A DNA stretch of 64,000 bases, from assembly GCF_000014005.1 (NCBI RefSeq), contig NC_008009.1, positions 4,092,001-4,156,000 on the forward strand. Direction: 5' to 3'. Below are positions 1 to 8,530 of the stretch, one piece after another; position 1 is the stretch's first letter, and each line of letters begins with the position of its first letter. The notes under the pieces are model-generated. The model was not told where the DNA came from. It searched no databases and was given only the letters and a program-made list of their open reading frames with translations. The translations under genes were made by a program, and so were the position numbers. The stretch comes from Candidatus Koribacter versatilis Ellin345. GTDB lineage: Bacteria > Acidobacteriota > Terriglobia > Terriglobales > Acidobacteriaceae.

Positions 1-1
1 C

Positions 2-1030
2 GTCCAGCAGGACAGCGGCGCACTCTTCTCGGGCACGCTTGGCATCGGCAAAATTCCTGCGACCGGCGCCGGCTATCGCATGATGTGGCATCCCTACAAG
101 GCCGCATTCCGAGTCGGCGGAGTGACTGCCACAGACTGGGACGACCCGAATATCGGCTTTTACTCGTTCGCTGGAGGTCACGACACCCTCGCAAGCGCCT
201 TCGGTTCGTTTGCGTTCGGGGACGGCACGCTCGTCTCAGGCACCGATGCAGTGGGTTTTGGGAATGCGAACCACGTAACCGGAACCATTGGCTTAGCCAT
301 TGGGGCCAGCAACTATGCCAGTGGTTTCGGCTCCACCGCTATCGGATATACCGAGTGGTCTCAAGGCCAGGGATCCGTGGCGATCGGTTATCGCACGGGT
401 GCCTGCAACGACTACGTCGTCGCGTTGGGCCACCGGGCAACCAATGACCACGCCCAGGCCGATGCCGTCGCTCCACCTTGCTCAACCGCCGGAACACCCA
501 GCGGATACACCGGCACCTTCATCTGGGGCGACGAAAGCACGACCAACAACGTTGCGAACCAGGCTAACAACGAATTCCGTATTCGCGCCTCGGGCGGGGT
601 CCGCCTGCGAACTTCCGTCAATGCCAGCAGCGCGCTCGGCACCAACAGCAACACCGGATGCGACCTCCCTGCCGGGTCCGGCGTCTTCAGCTGCGCTTCG
701 TCGCGCACCGTAAAGGAGAACTTCGCGTTCCTCAGGGGCACCGACGTTCTCGCTCGCCTGCGCGCCATGCCCGTCTCCACGTGGAACTACAAAGCTGAAG
801 GCGCAGAAGTCCGCCACATGGGCCCCGTCGCCGAAGACTTCCGCGCCGCGTTCGGACTCGGTGAGAACGAAACTACCGTCGGCGTCAACGACCTCGCCGG
901 CGTAAGCCTGGCCGCAGCCAAAGCCCTCGACGAAGAAAACGCGCGCCTGAAGAAAGAACTCCGCGAACAAAAGGCCCTGATCAAGGCCCTTAACGCGCGC
1001 CTGACCAAGCTCGAACAATCCAGGAAATAA
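2..1030 (+). CDS. YadA-like head-repeat adhesin with S74 chaperone tail (5' partial)
   Basis: The reading frame is open from the first bases, so the start lies upstream of the window and 342 residues are visible. The first half carries short repeats of the pattern G-S-x-A-x-G-x-x-x, for example around GSFAFGDG, GLAIGASN, GSTAIGY and GSVAIGY. These resemble the left-handed beta-roll head repeats of YadA-type trimeric adhesins. After residue ~230 a segment SSRTVKENF begins an intramolecular-chaperone (peptidase S74) domain like that of phage tail spikes, with the expected Ser...Lys arrangement, followed by a terminal coiled coil rich in Glu, Lys and Leu. S74 domains trimerise the upstream fibre and then autocleave; that this one does so is inference. 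Its last 41 bases overlap the end of the convergent cytochrome gene. It could be a cell-surface fibre or a phage-tail-derived protein. Confidence 0.75.
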   Translation, partial: VQQDSGALFSGTLGIGKIPATGAGYRMMWHPYKAAFRVGGVTATDWDDPNIGFYSFAGGHDTLASAFGSFAFGDGTLVSGTDAVGFGNANHVTGTIGLAIGASNYASGFGSTAIGYTEWSQGQGSVAIGYRTGACNDYVVALGHRATNDHAQADAVAPPCSTAGTPSGYTGTFIWGDESTTNNVANQANNEFRIRASGGVRLRTSVNASSALGTNSNTGCDLPAGSGVFSCASSRTVKENFAFLRGTDVLARLRAMPVSTWNYKAEGAEVRHMGPVAEDFRAAFGLGENETTVGVNDLAGVSLAAAKALDEENARLKKELREQKALIKALNARLTKLEQSRK

Positions 1031-2345
1031 CCAGGGTTTCCCCACTCAATTGCGAAGCACTAGGGTGGGGACTTCCCTTCTTCCTCTCAAAAAACTCTTC
1101 TTTGTCGGTCGTAGCCGGCACCGCGACGTCGAAGAACCCCACCATCATCTCTTCGTACGTCTGCCCGCCCCACTTCACGTACTGCGACGGATCGGGATTG
1201 TGCATGTTGCCGTCGCTGTTGTCGAAGGTCGCGACAGCCTGCAGCACCGTTCCAGCCTTTAGCGGAATCGGCTGCGCCAACTTGTAACTTAACTGCCAGT
1301 GGAAATGATAGTTCACCTTCAGCAGCGGTTCTATTTCGCCATTCGGTTTAACGATGTCATATTCAAACTTCTTCCCTCTTAAGTGCATGTGCGGAAAGAA
1401 ACTTAATAGAGTCGCATCATTCGGAAGAGTACCGCGCTCATAGACTTCATAGTTATCTGTTCGCGGAGGAATGACGAAACTATGATTCGTGAGCTGCAAT
1501 GTGAGCACTCTCTGCATCGGCTTTCCTTTGGAAAATACTACGCCAATCGAAGTCTGATCGGTAGTCCCGTGCCCATTTGTCGTATAGTGCATCTGGAAAA
1601 TGAGATCGCTTCCCGCAGGCAAATACTTCGCCATCCCATCCGGCCACCTATCCGGCTCACTCCCCGGCGCATAGACAAGTAGCATGTCCGAAGTAGTCGC
1701 CAACGCCTCGGCATGCGCCTTTGGGTCCACCATGTCGCCAGCGGTAAAGGGCTTCCCCAGCGGCGCATCGCGTAGCCAGGTCGACGCCGGCGGCCGGATG
1801 TACACCACCGCATGGTGCACATGCTCGCGCGAGCTCGGCCGTATCTCCGACATCTGCACCCACCGCCCCTCGCTAAAGTGCGTCGGGACGATCTCGTACG
1901 TGTACTCCACGTCGCCGTGCGCGGGCAGATCGACCGGAACCGGCATGGTGAACACTGCATCGGGCTGCGGGATGAGCCAGCCTTCTGCGTAGCGTGGCGC
2001 GGGTGGGGCGTCCTTCGGATTTCCGCGCGGGGCGTGAGCTTCGGCCCACTTCACAATCGTCTGGATCTGTCTATCGCTGAGCGAGGGATCGTTGGAGAAC
2101 CGCCCGCAGCGCGGGTCGGCGAACCAGGGCGGCATGCGCTTCGACGCCACCGCAGCCTTCATCGCGTCCGCGTAGGGCTTCACCTCTTCATAAGTGGTGA
2201 ACGCCATAGGCGCGATCTCGCCACGCCGATGGCACGACTGGCAATGCGCCTGCAGCAGCGGCAAGACGTCCTTGTAAAAAGTAGGCCCCTGTTGCGCCAC
2301 CGCGCTAGCGCCAAGCATCAGGCCAATCCAAATCAAACGGGACAC
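990..2345 (-). CDS. Secreted c-type cytochrome fused to PHM-like copper monooxygenase domain
   Basis: This 451-residue protein starts with a short signal peptide (cleavage near AVAQQ). A cytochrome c domain follows with one haem motif CQSCH at about residues 35-39 and a later MPPWF that could supply the axial Met. The remainder resembles the copper type II ascorbate-dependent monooxygenase (PHM) fold. Three copper-ligand-like clusters are visible: EHVHHAVVY, FQMHYTT and FFPHMHLRG. The protein is therefore probably a periplasmic oxidoreductase delivering electrons from haem to copper; the substrate is unknown. Its last ~30 residues, after DKEEFFERKK, look foreign: they are encoded by a REP-like palindrome and overlap the convergent adhesin gene by 41 bases. 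No neighbour clarifies the pathway. Confidence 0.8.
   Translation of the reverse strand: MSRLIWIGLMLGASAVAQQGPTFYKDVLPLLQAHCQSCHRRGEIAPMAFTTYEEVKPYADAMKAAVASKRMPPWFADPRCGRFSNDPSLSDRQIQTIVKWAEAHAPRGNPKDAPPAPRYAEGWLIPQPDAVFTMPVPVDLPAHGDVEYTYEIVPTHFSEGRWVQMSEIRPSSREHVHHAVVYIRPPASTWLRDAPLGKPFTAGDMVDPKAHAEALATTSDMLLVYAPGSEPDRWPDGMAKYLPAGSDLIFQMHYTTNGHGTTDQTSIGVVFSKGKPMQRVLTLQLTNHSFVIPPRTDNYEVYERGTLPNDATLLSFFPHMHLRGKKFEYDIVKPNGEIEPLLKVNYHFHWQLSYKLAQPIPLKAGTVLQAVATFDNSDGNMHNPDPSQYVKWGGQTYEEMMVGFFDVAVPATTDKEEFFERKKGSPHPSASQLSGETLVISWIVRAWSGAR
1040..1070. repeat. REP-like palindrome inside the 3' end of the cytochrome gene
   Basis: The arms CCCCAC and GTGGGG flank a 19-base centre. The sequence matches the CCCCACCCTA / TGGGG ends of the REP copies around 9.7-10.6 kb. 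It lies within the C-terminal codons of the minus-strand cytochrome gene. Confidence 0.5.
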
Positions 2346-2471
2346 AAGAATGATTCTAGCTGTTCGCCATCAGCTCTCGCCCCAGAAGTCCCACCCCATC
2401 CGCCAAGTAGTCAGTCGGATGTCCGATCTCGGCCAGCCCGCACCGCCATGTCCCCCACGCAAAAGCGTCCT

Positions 2472-2500
2472 GTCATCCTGAGCGCAGCGAAGGATCTGCT
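2472..2500 (+). repeat. GTCATCCTGAG-type dispersed repeat, copy 1
   Basis: This copy carries the conserved ends GTCATCCTGAGC and GCGAAGGATC. It sits between the cytochrome gene and the end of the ABC permease gene. Three other copies in the window (5744, 11535, 16023) are also intergenic. Confidence 0.7.
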
Positions 2501-2535
2501 GTTCCCCGAAGATCACACTCTGCCTACGTGGCCGA

Positions 2536-5217
2536 TCATTCCGCCTTTAGCGCATCCACAGGATTGATGACGGCAACCCGCGAAGCCGGCAGAAAGCTTG
2601 CCAGCGTCGCTGCCGCAAAGAGGATCAATGGGACCGCGGCGAAACTAAAGGGATCCAGCGGGCTGACGCCGTACAGCAGGGTCGTCAGCAGCCGCGCGAC
2701 GCCAGCCGCCGCCCCTAGTCCGATCACGATGCCTATCCCCGTGAGGACTAAAGCGCTCCGCACCAGCATCCATCGCAGCTCCAATTTCTGGGCGCCGAGC
2801 GCCATGCGGATGCCGATCTCCCGCGTGCGTTGCGATACCGAATAGGAAATCACCCCATAGATGCCGATGATGCCGAGTGCCAGCGCCATTGCGGCGGCAA
2901 CTCCCAACATCGCGAGGGTGAAGGAAGTGCGCGCCAGCGACTTCGAGTAGATCTCCTGCATGGTGCGAGGCGCGGCCACAGGCAGGTCAGCGTTGACGCT
3001 CCGGACCGACTGCTGGATCTCGTTGACGAGCGCTTCCGTTCCTGCGCGCTTGCTACGGATCACGAACGCGACCGAGCGTGGCGTAAAGGTTCCGAGCCAG
3101 GGATTGCGGATAATCGCCGGCCAGTACACGATCGCCGGTGCTCTTTCATTCACGCCGTTGTAGTGCACGTTCTCCGCAACGCCAATCACCTCACTCCACG
3201 GCTCCGATGGCGCTTCCCGAAAGCGTTTTCCAATAGCATTGGCAGCGCTGCCCCATTCTTCGCGGGCAAGATTCTCAGAAACGATCGCGCGTGGCGCAAC
3301 GTCGTAGATTTCTTTCCAGGTAATATCGCGGCCCGCAACTAGATGTGTGCCGATAGTCTGAAAGTATCCCGGAGAGATGTAGTTATAGAAGCGGAGTGGC
3401 GGATCTCCTGCATAGGTTTTCCCTTCCGCGCGAATCGCGTTCCAACCATGCTGGGCATCTTCCATCGGGACGAGCAGGGCAAACCCCACGTCGCTCACGC
3501 CGGGAAGCGAGGCGAGTTTGTCCGCAATGTTGTTCTCGACGCGCGCGACCATCTGCGGATCCGCGATGGACGACTCGGGGATCGCGATGCGCAGGGTTTG
3601 CAGCGTAGGGGCATCCGTAAATCCCGGATCAACCGCCGACAGTTCACGGAAGGTGCGGATCATCAGCGTCGCGCAAACCAGCAGTACAACCGCCATCGCG
3701 ACCTGGGCGACGATGAGAATGTTGCGCGACCTATGCCGCTCGCGGCTCGCGCTCACCGTGCGTGTGGCGCCAAGACTCACATTGCCACGATACCGTGTGT
3801 ATTTCCACGCCGGAATCGATCCGAAGAACAGTCCCGATAAGAGTGACAGAACGAATGCAAAGAGAAGCGAGCGTGCATCGAGAGTGATCTCAGTCAGTCG
3901 CGGCAGGTTCGCGGGGCCAATTGAAACCAGCAAGCGCAAGCCTGCCAAAGCCACGCCGATTCCCATGATCCCGCCGAGCAGACCGAGCAGCGAACTTTCA
4001 AAAAGCAGCTCGCGCGCGATCCGTCCCCGTCCGGCGCCCAGGGCTGCGCGGATCGAGAGTTCGAGCTGCCGCGCCTCGGCGCGAACCAGCAGCAGATTGG
4101 CCACATTCACGCAGGCAATCAACAGCACGATTCCAATCGTGCCCATCACCACCCAAAGAACGCTGCCCACATTCCCAACCACTTCCTGTTTCAAGGAATG
4201 AAAATCCGGCGTGATCCTCCACGCGTCGTACCAGTGCGGGTCCGATCCGGGGCCGTTTGAAAATGAGTCCATCCACACCGGCACCAGGCGCGCGATGTCT
4301 GCGTTGGCCTGCGCGATCGTCACTCCGGGTTTGAGCCGCCCAATTCCCTGCAGTCCAAAGCCGGCCAACGATTGCTTGTTGCGCTCGAACGCCGAGGGCG
4401 CCAGCACGTCGAAGTCATGGTCCACGATGCGGAATCCACGCGGCATCACCCCGACAATAGTGCGCGCCTGCGAATCCATAACAATCGCGCGGCCGATAAC
4501 GGAACGATCGCCACCGAAGCGCCGCTGCCAGTACCCATAGCTGAGCACCACATTCTTTGCGCCGTTCGGCGCTTGGTCTGCCGCCGTCAGTTCCCGGCCC
4601 GCCAGGGGAGGCACCCCGAGTGCTTCGAGAACTCCGTCGGTCACGAGCACGACATTCACTTGCTCCGCCTGCGCCACCCCGCTCACGTTGGCCCTGGCGG
4701 AGGTCCACGTCCCCAGCGACTGAAAGGTGCGGTTGCTCTCGCTGAAGGTGAAGTACATCGAGGAGGAGAGGGGGAGGCCGTTCTGGAAGTCGGCGAGACC
4801 GGCTGCCCCCGGGGCGTTCAGCCGCAGCGAGACAAGCTGATCGGCCTCCGGATACGGCAGCGGTTGCAACAGCACCCGGTTGATCACGCTGAAGACGGCA
4901 GTATTTGCGCCGATGCCGACCGCCAGCGTCAGCAGCACGGTCGTCGCAAAACCCGGCGACCTGCGCAAGCGCCGCAGAGCGAGTCTCAGGTCAGCCAGCA
5001 GCGATTCAAGCCGCGGCCACTGCCAGACCTCGGTGCTCTGTGTCTCCACCAGCACCGGATTGCCGAACGCGCGCAGCGCAGCCTCACGCGCCTCGCTTCG
5101 AGAGAGGCCGTCCAGGCGCATGAGCTGCTCGGTCTTCTCTTCAATGTGCAGCCGCAGCTCTTCGGCCAATTCGTCGCTAAGACGCCGACGGCGGAAGATG
5201 CGCTCGATCCAGCCCAT
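2536..5217 (-). CDS. ADOP-family ABC transporter permease (MacB/FtsX type)
   Basis: This 893-residue membrane protein has the architecture of the acidobacterial 'duplicated orphan permease' family. A cytoplasmic prefix domain comes first (RRRLSDELAEELRLHIEEK, repeats of Glu and Leu, residues 1-~90). A transmembrane helix and MacB-like periplasmic domain follow, then FtsX helices near 375-475, a second periplasmic domain, and a final FtsX four-helix block near 770-890. No ATPase gene lies beside it, as is usual for this family, so its partner is presumably encoded elsewhere. It follows the PadR gene by 9 bases and the two are surely cotranscribed. The substrate is unknown; macrolide or lipoprotein-type export is only a family-level analogy. 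Confidence 0.9.
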   Translation of the reverse strand: MGWIERIFRRRRLSDELAEELRLHIEEKTEQLMRLDGLSRSEAREAALRAFGNPVLVETQSTEVWQWPRLESLLADLRLALRRLRRSPGFATTVLLTLAVGIGANTAVFSVINRVLLQPLPYPEADQLVSLRLNAPGAAGLADFQNGLPLSSSMYFTFSESNRTFQSLGTWTSARANVSGVAQAEQVNVVLVTDGVLEALGVPPLAGRELTAADQAPNGAKNVVLSYGYWQRRFGGDRSVIGRAIVMDSQARTIVGVMPRGFRIVDHDFDVLAPSAFERNKQSLAGFGLQGIGRLKPGVTIAQANADIARLVPVWMDSFSNGPGSDPHWYDAWRITPDFHSLKQEVVGNVGSVLWVVMGTIGIVLLIACVNVANLLLVRAEARQLELSIRAALGAGRGRIARELLFESSLLGLLGGIMGIGVALAGLRLLVSIGPANLPRLTEITLDARSLLFAFVLSLLSGLFFGSIPAWKYTRYRGNVSLGATRTVSASRERHRSRNILIVAQVAMAVVLLVCATLMIRTFRELSAVDPGFTDAPTLQTLRIAIPESSIADPQMVARVENNIADKLASLPGVSDVGFALLVPMEDAQHGWNAIRAEGKTYAGDPPLRFYNYISPGYFQTIGTHLVAGRDITWKEIYDVAPRAIVSENLAREEWGSAANAIGKRFREAPSEPWSEVIGVAENVHYNGVNERAPAIVYWPAIIRNPWLGTFTPRSVAFVIRSKRAGTEALVNEIQQSVRSVNADLPVAAPRTMQEIYSKSLARTSFTLAMLGVAAAMALALGIIGIYGVISYSVSQRTREIGIRMALGAQKLELRWMLVRSALVLTGIGIVIGLGAAAGVARLLTTLLYGVSPLDPFSFAAVPLILFAAATLASFLPASRVAVINPVDALKAE

Positions 5218-5226
5218 GGCAGCCTC

Positions 5227-5589
5227 CTAATTGGCCTCGCGCTTAGCCGGTCCGAGCACCATTTGAATGCCATCGAGCATGCGGTCGAAGCTGGAGATCT
5301 CGCGCTCCAGGTGGCGCAATCCAGCTTTCGTGATCTCGTAAACACGGACCCGGCGATTGGTCGAAGACGAAACCGTCCACTCGGCCTTCACCAGCTTCCC
5401 TTTGAGAAGGCGCTGCAAGGCCGGATACAGCGACCCTTCTTCCACCTGCAGCAGGTTGTTCGAGCGCTGCTGGATGTGCTGGACCAGCGCATATCCATGC
5501 GCCGGCTGACGCCGAAGCGATTCCAGGATCATCATTTCCAGTGCGCCCGGAAACAGGTCCCGCGAAGTGCTGTTCTCGTTATTTGGCAT
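5227..5589 (-). CDS. PadR-family transcriptional regulator
   Basis: This 120-residue winged-helix protein has the typical PadR core. It begins with LFPGALEMMILESL, continues with HGYALVQHIQQRS, and has the wing region EEGSLYPALQRLLKGKLVKAEW at residues ~20-75 followed by a dimerisation helix. It lies immediately upstream of the orphan ABC permease, an arrangement that recurs in Acidobacteriota. It therefore probably represses the permease operon and is itself autoregulated. The ligand is unknown. The start codon is preceded by a repetitive A+T-rich stretch, and no operator could be identified with confidence. Confidence 0.92.
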   Translation of the reverse strand: MPNNENSTSRDLFPGALEMMILESLRRQPAHGYALVQHIQQRSNNLLQVEEGSLYPALQRLLKGKLVKAEWTVSSSTNRRVRVYEITKAGLRHLEREISSFDRMLDGIQMVLGPAKREAN

Positions 5590-6234
5590 AAGGCATTGAG
5601 GAACAATGCCTAGACTAAAATAGTAATGGTCGGCGAGTCAAGTAAACGTCGGATCAGGAAATCGTCGGGGTCAAGTAATCATCGAGCGCCAGGGAGTCCA
5701 CCCCACCCGCAGCGCCGCCAGGGCGACGGTTGTCATGACGGTTGTCATCCTGAGGCGGGCGAGAGCCCGCCGAAGGACCCCCTATTCCCTCCGCAAACGC
5801 CCGGCGCCCACGGTCAGGGGAGTAACGAAACGGTACAGGTACCCTCCCCCACCCCCCATAATTGTGTTTTCAGCCACTTAGGCTGTGGAAAACCCGCAAA
5901 TATTACCATCTAAAGGTACTTACGGGTAAAAATTTGAAAACGCGCCAGTTAAGTCCAACAGTTGCAGACTCCTGCAACTCTGCCCGCTCTCCACCCGCTT
6001 ACCAGATGATCAACAGCTTCCCTTCGGTGCGGGAGTAACCCACATGAACAGTTTATGAGGCTCGCGTCACGATGTCTGTGACGGGTGAACACGGCGGGTG
6101 TGATGAAAGCACGCGCTTTGCTGTTTCGGTTCGATCACTTTTCCACAGCTAAAAGGAAAGTTTTCTTATTGCGAGACGTGAATGGAACGACCAGAATGCG
6201 ATAGTAACCGACTAGCGAAGAGAGGAGATAACGA
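5590..6234. other. 645-base intergenic region before the accessory island
   Basis: No convincing gene is seen. The region holds one copy of the GTCATCCTGAG repeat (5744-5783) and a small inverted repeat GTTGCAG/CTGCAAC at 5961-5978. The rest is mixed, relatively A+T-rich sequence leading into the small gene at 6235. It marks the left boundary of the island that ends near 11.6 kb. Confidence 0.6.
5744..5783 (+). repeat. GTCATCCTGAG-type dispersed repeat, copy 2
   Basis: The conserved ends GTCATCCTGAG and CGAAGGACCCC enclose a perfect internal hairpin GGCGGGC-GAGA-GCCCGCC. The internal palindrome differs from those of the other copies while the ends are kept. Confidence 0.7.
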
Positions 6235-6570
6235 GTGATCGAATTTGGCGGACTTGACGAACTTGCAAAGAAACTTGAGGATCTTGGCCAGAAGGCAGAG
6301 GACCTGCACGGAGAACATGAACTACCTGTATCTGAACTCCTAACACCAGCTTTCTTGGCAAAGTGCAGCCAATTCATTTCCGTTGATGACTTGTTTGCTG
6401 CAAGCGATTTTAAGGTCGAAACTCCTGAAGATTTCAAAGCGATTCCAGATGACCAGTGGGACGATTTCATCCGAAAAAATACGAGCTATGAAAGCTGGAA
6501 TGCGATGCTTACGGATGCAGCGAGCGAATGGACGGCAAAGAAGCTTGGGTTGAGTGGCGAGGAAGAGTAA
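6235..6570 (+). CDS. Small acidic hypothetical protein
   Basis: This 111-residue protein starts at GTG behind a good ribosome-binding site (AGAGGAGA, 6 bases away). The N-terminus has an amphipathic helix (LDELAKKLEDLGQKAEDL) and a following HELPVSELL segment. The C-terminal half is acidic and rich in Trp and Asp (IPDDQWDDFIRKNT, SYESWNAML). I recall similar small uncharacterised proteins scattered in prophages and islands, but no function is established. It stands alone on the plus strand and converges with the TIR gene, leaving only 19 bases between the stops. It may belong functionally to the adjacent cassette, for example as a modulator, but nothing in the sequence proves that. Confidence 0.7.
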   Translation: MIEFGGLDELAKKLEDLGQKAEDLHGEHELPVSELLTPAFLAKCSQFISVDDLFAASDFKVETPEDFKAIPDDQWDDFIRKNTSYESWNAMLTDAASEWTAKKLGLSGEEE

Positions 6571-6589
6571 TCGGTTCCCCATAATGCCA

Positions 6590-7525
6590 TTATTGGTATT
6601 GACGTTTCAGGCTGGGCGATATCGAAACGATATGAACGCTTCCGATGGTCGCGGATAGCTTTAACCACCGGCTCGAAGCGAACCACTCCAAAATCTTCCC
6701 AACAACGAACAGATTTAGCCCCGTCTCTTCGGCGATGGTTCTCGCGTTCATGAGGCCGTGATTCAAAATCATCATTGCGACCCGTCGAGCTTCGTCCTCA
6801 AATCCAGGGTTGTATGCTCGCATGTACACCATGAACCCGTTTAGCGAAGGGCGAAGAATTCCGATTCCGCGTGAGCCGCTTCCCGATAGGTGAGTGATTC
6901 TTACGTATCCCTTCTCTTCAAGAATTTCTGAAGAATCTAAGAACTGATCTTTCCCTAAAGAAGGAACCAGCTCAGACGCCTCATTGACAGACAACACCTC
7001 TCGACCTGCGTTTATCCAATGATCGTACAAGGCGCGGAAGAGAGCACAATCACTCTGTTGGAGCCCACTGATCTGCCTCTCCTTAACGTATGAAGGAGGG
7101 TCTCCGATTGGCGGTTTAGTGCGGACCTCGAATATCGCTGATAAAATCTGGTGCAACTCATCCACATAGCTCTGCAAATTGTGAATTCGCACCCATAGGA
7201 GACTCTTAAGACTTTCTGGGATCTCACAACTGTCGATTACGACCGGGATTATCTTCACCTGCTTTGTGATTCTGTTTACCGTAGCCGTGTCGAGTTCTGC
7301 TTTAACCCATGGTTTCACGACGCTCGTGGAAGAGACCACCACGATGACCGCATCGGCATTCTTCAGTCCCTCATTGAATAACTTTTCAACTAGACTGTCT
7401 CCCGGTAAGATCTCCCATCTGTCTAGCCAAGCTTCCACGCCGTTCGCGCGCAATTCGGTCGCGAATTGCAGGACAAACCTCTGTTTGTCCTCGCTGGCGT
7501 AACTGACGAACACTTTTGGCGGCAT
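6590..7525 (-). CDS. TIR/SEFIR-domain protein with C-terminal winged helices
   Basis: The 311-residue product opens with a TIR-like fold. VFVSYASED (residues 5-13) is the box-1 strand and loop, WEILPGDSL follows, and a strand IVVVSSTSVVKPWVKAEL ends in the W-x-x-x-E pattern whose Glu (about residue 77) corresponds to the catalytic Glu of NAD-degrading TIR domains. The C-terminal half appears to contain two winged-helix modules (about 155-240 and 245-311), which is unusual because bacterial TIR effectors more often carry STING, SAVED, TPR or WD40 sensors. It starts 17 bases after the HEPN-like gene and has a GAGG site 9 bases before ATG, so it is the last gene of a three-gene operon. An abortive-infection NADase role is inference from the family. 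Confidence 0.85.
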   Translation of the reverse strand: MPPKVFVSYASEDKQRFVLQFATELRANGVEAWLDRWEILPGDSLVEKLFNEGLKNADAVIVVVSSTSVVKPWVKAELDTATVNRITKQVKIIPVVIDSCEIPESLKSLLWVRIHNLQSYVDELHQILSAIFEVRTKPPIGDPPSYVKERQISGLQQSDCALFRALYDHWINAGREVLSVNEASELVPSLGKDQFLDSSEILEEKGYVRITHLSGSGSRGIGILRPSLNGFMVYMRAYNPGFEDEARRVAMMILNHGLMNARTIAEETGLNLFVVGKILEWFASSRWLKLSATIGSVHIVSISPSLKRQYQ

Positions 7526-7542
7526 TTCCAGGAACCTCGACG

Positions 7543-8463
7543 TTATGACAGGCGATTAACATATTCCACGATATTCATGGCGGTCCGAATCAGAAACTCG
7601 CTTTCACGGGCTTTGAATGAATGCGAGCTCCCCGAGTGCGCAGCGGCACTCGTGACCTCCCAAACCACCTGCATCTGTTCAGCAAGGAGCTTCGCCTCGG
7701 TGCCGTCTACTGTCTTGAAGTTATCTGAAATCCACGTCTCGACTTTCTGTTGAAACCTCATGCTCGGAGGGAGAGCGCTCGAGCCGCTCTCAAGTAACGC
7801 TTCGACGGATCGACGACAGTGGAGCACGGCCATATGACAATCGCCATCTAACAACGCTTTCTTCGCGTCTCGTATTTCCCCCACCGATTTCTGCAGATGT
7901 TTTCCGATAGTAGTTGATGCATAACGGACCTCAAGAATTTCCAAGCCGCCATATCCGAGCCCTGGCAAGAGATTGTCCACCCACTGTGAGCGCGGAATTG
8001 GGAACTTTAATCCTTCAATCCGTCCGACCTCGAAGATGACCGCCGCATTCGGCATATGAATGGCGAAGATCGGTAGCAGATTCAACATTACTTGAAGGTC
8101 TCCCGGTCCGCGAGACCGTTCAATCTGATCAATCGTCGAAAGATCGAGGGGAATCGAGAACGTCTGAACTCCATTGGTTGTTCCGTCGGCTCGTTCCGCG
8201 CGCAACATTGGATTGTGTTCGAAGCGAGCAACCGTGCGATGATCAGGCGATCGGAGTTCCCCGACAATCCGCATTAAAGTCAACGGGCATACAGCCGGTG
8301 TCGCTGCTCCGATCCTATCGCGAAATGCGTTGAGCGCCACCTCGGAGCTGATGGTGAGCACCGGGAAATAAGGGCCCCCGTATGATCCAATGTGCGTCAA
8401 TTCGAAGCTCACCGCTCCCACCGAATCCATGCTCCGGTTTAGATGGATCGTCCCTTTTGGCAT
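7543..8463 (-). CDS. Uncharacterised protein with HEPN-like C-terminal helical region
   Basis: The protein has 306 residues. I do not recognise the N-terminal ~190 residues, which look mixed alpha/beta. From about residue 195 the pattern changes to helices: KALLDGDCHMAVLHCRRSVEALLE, then a C-terminal helix pair ending IRTAMNIVEYVNRL. This resembles the HEPN/DUF4145-like helical bundles found in many toxin and defence proteins. A clear R-x4-6-H ribonuclease motif is not seen, although AAAHSGSSH lies between the last helices. It is the middle gene of the HNH/HEPN-like/TIR cassette, 67 bases after the HNH gene and 17 before the TIR gene. It could be a sensor or scaffold rather than a nuclease. 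Confidence 0.7.
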   Translation of the reverse strand: MPKGTIHLNRSMDSVGAVSFELTHIGSYGGPYFPVLTISSEVALNAFRDRIGAATPAVCPLTLMRIVGELRSPDHRTVARFEHNPMLRAERADGTTNGVQTFSIPLDLSTIDQIERSRGPGDLQVMLNLLPIFAIHMPNAAVIFEVGRIEGLKFPIPRSQWVDNLLPGLGYGGLEILEVRYASTTIGKHLQKSVGEIRDAKKALLDGDCHMAVLHCRRSVEALLESGSSALPPSMRFQQKVETWISDNFKTVDGTEAKLLAEQMQVVWEVTSAAAHSGSSHSFKARESEFLIRTAMNIVEYVNRLS

Positions 8464-8530
8464 CCTATTTTTCGCCTCTCAGTAATTGCAGACCCATCGG
8501 GCACCACGGTTGTCGCAACACCCGAATCGT

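Noticed and set aside
5626-5913. Short plus-strand frame in the 5590-6234 gap
   Set aside because: It reads through the GTCATCCTGAG repeat and has no ribosome-binding site or motif.
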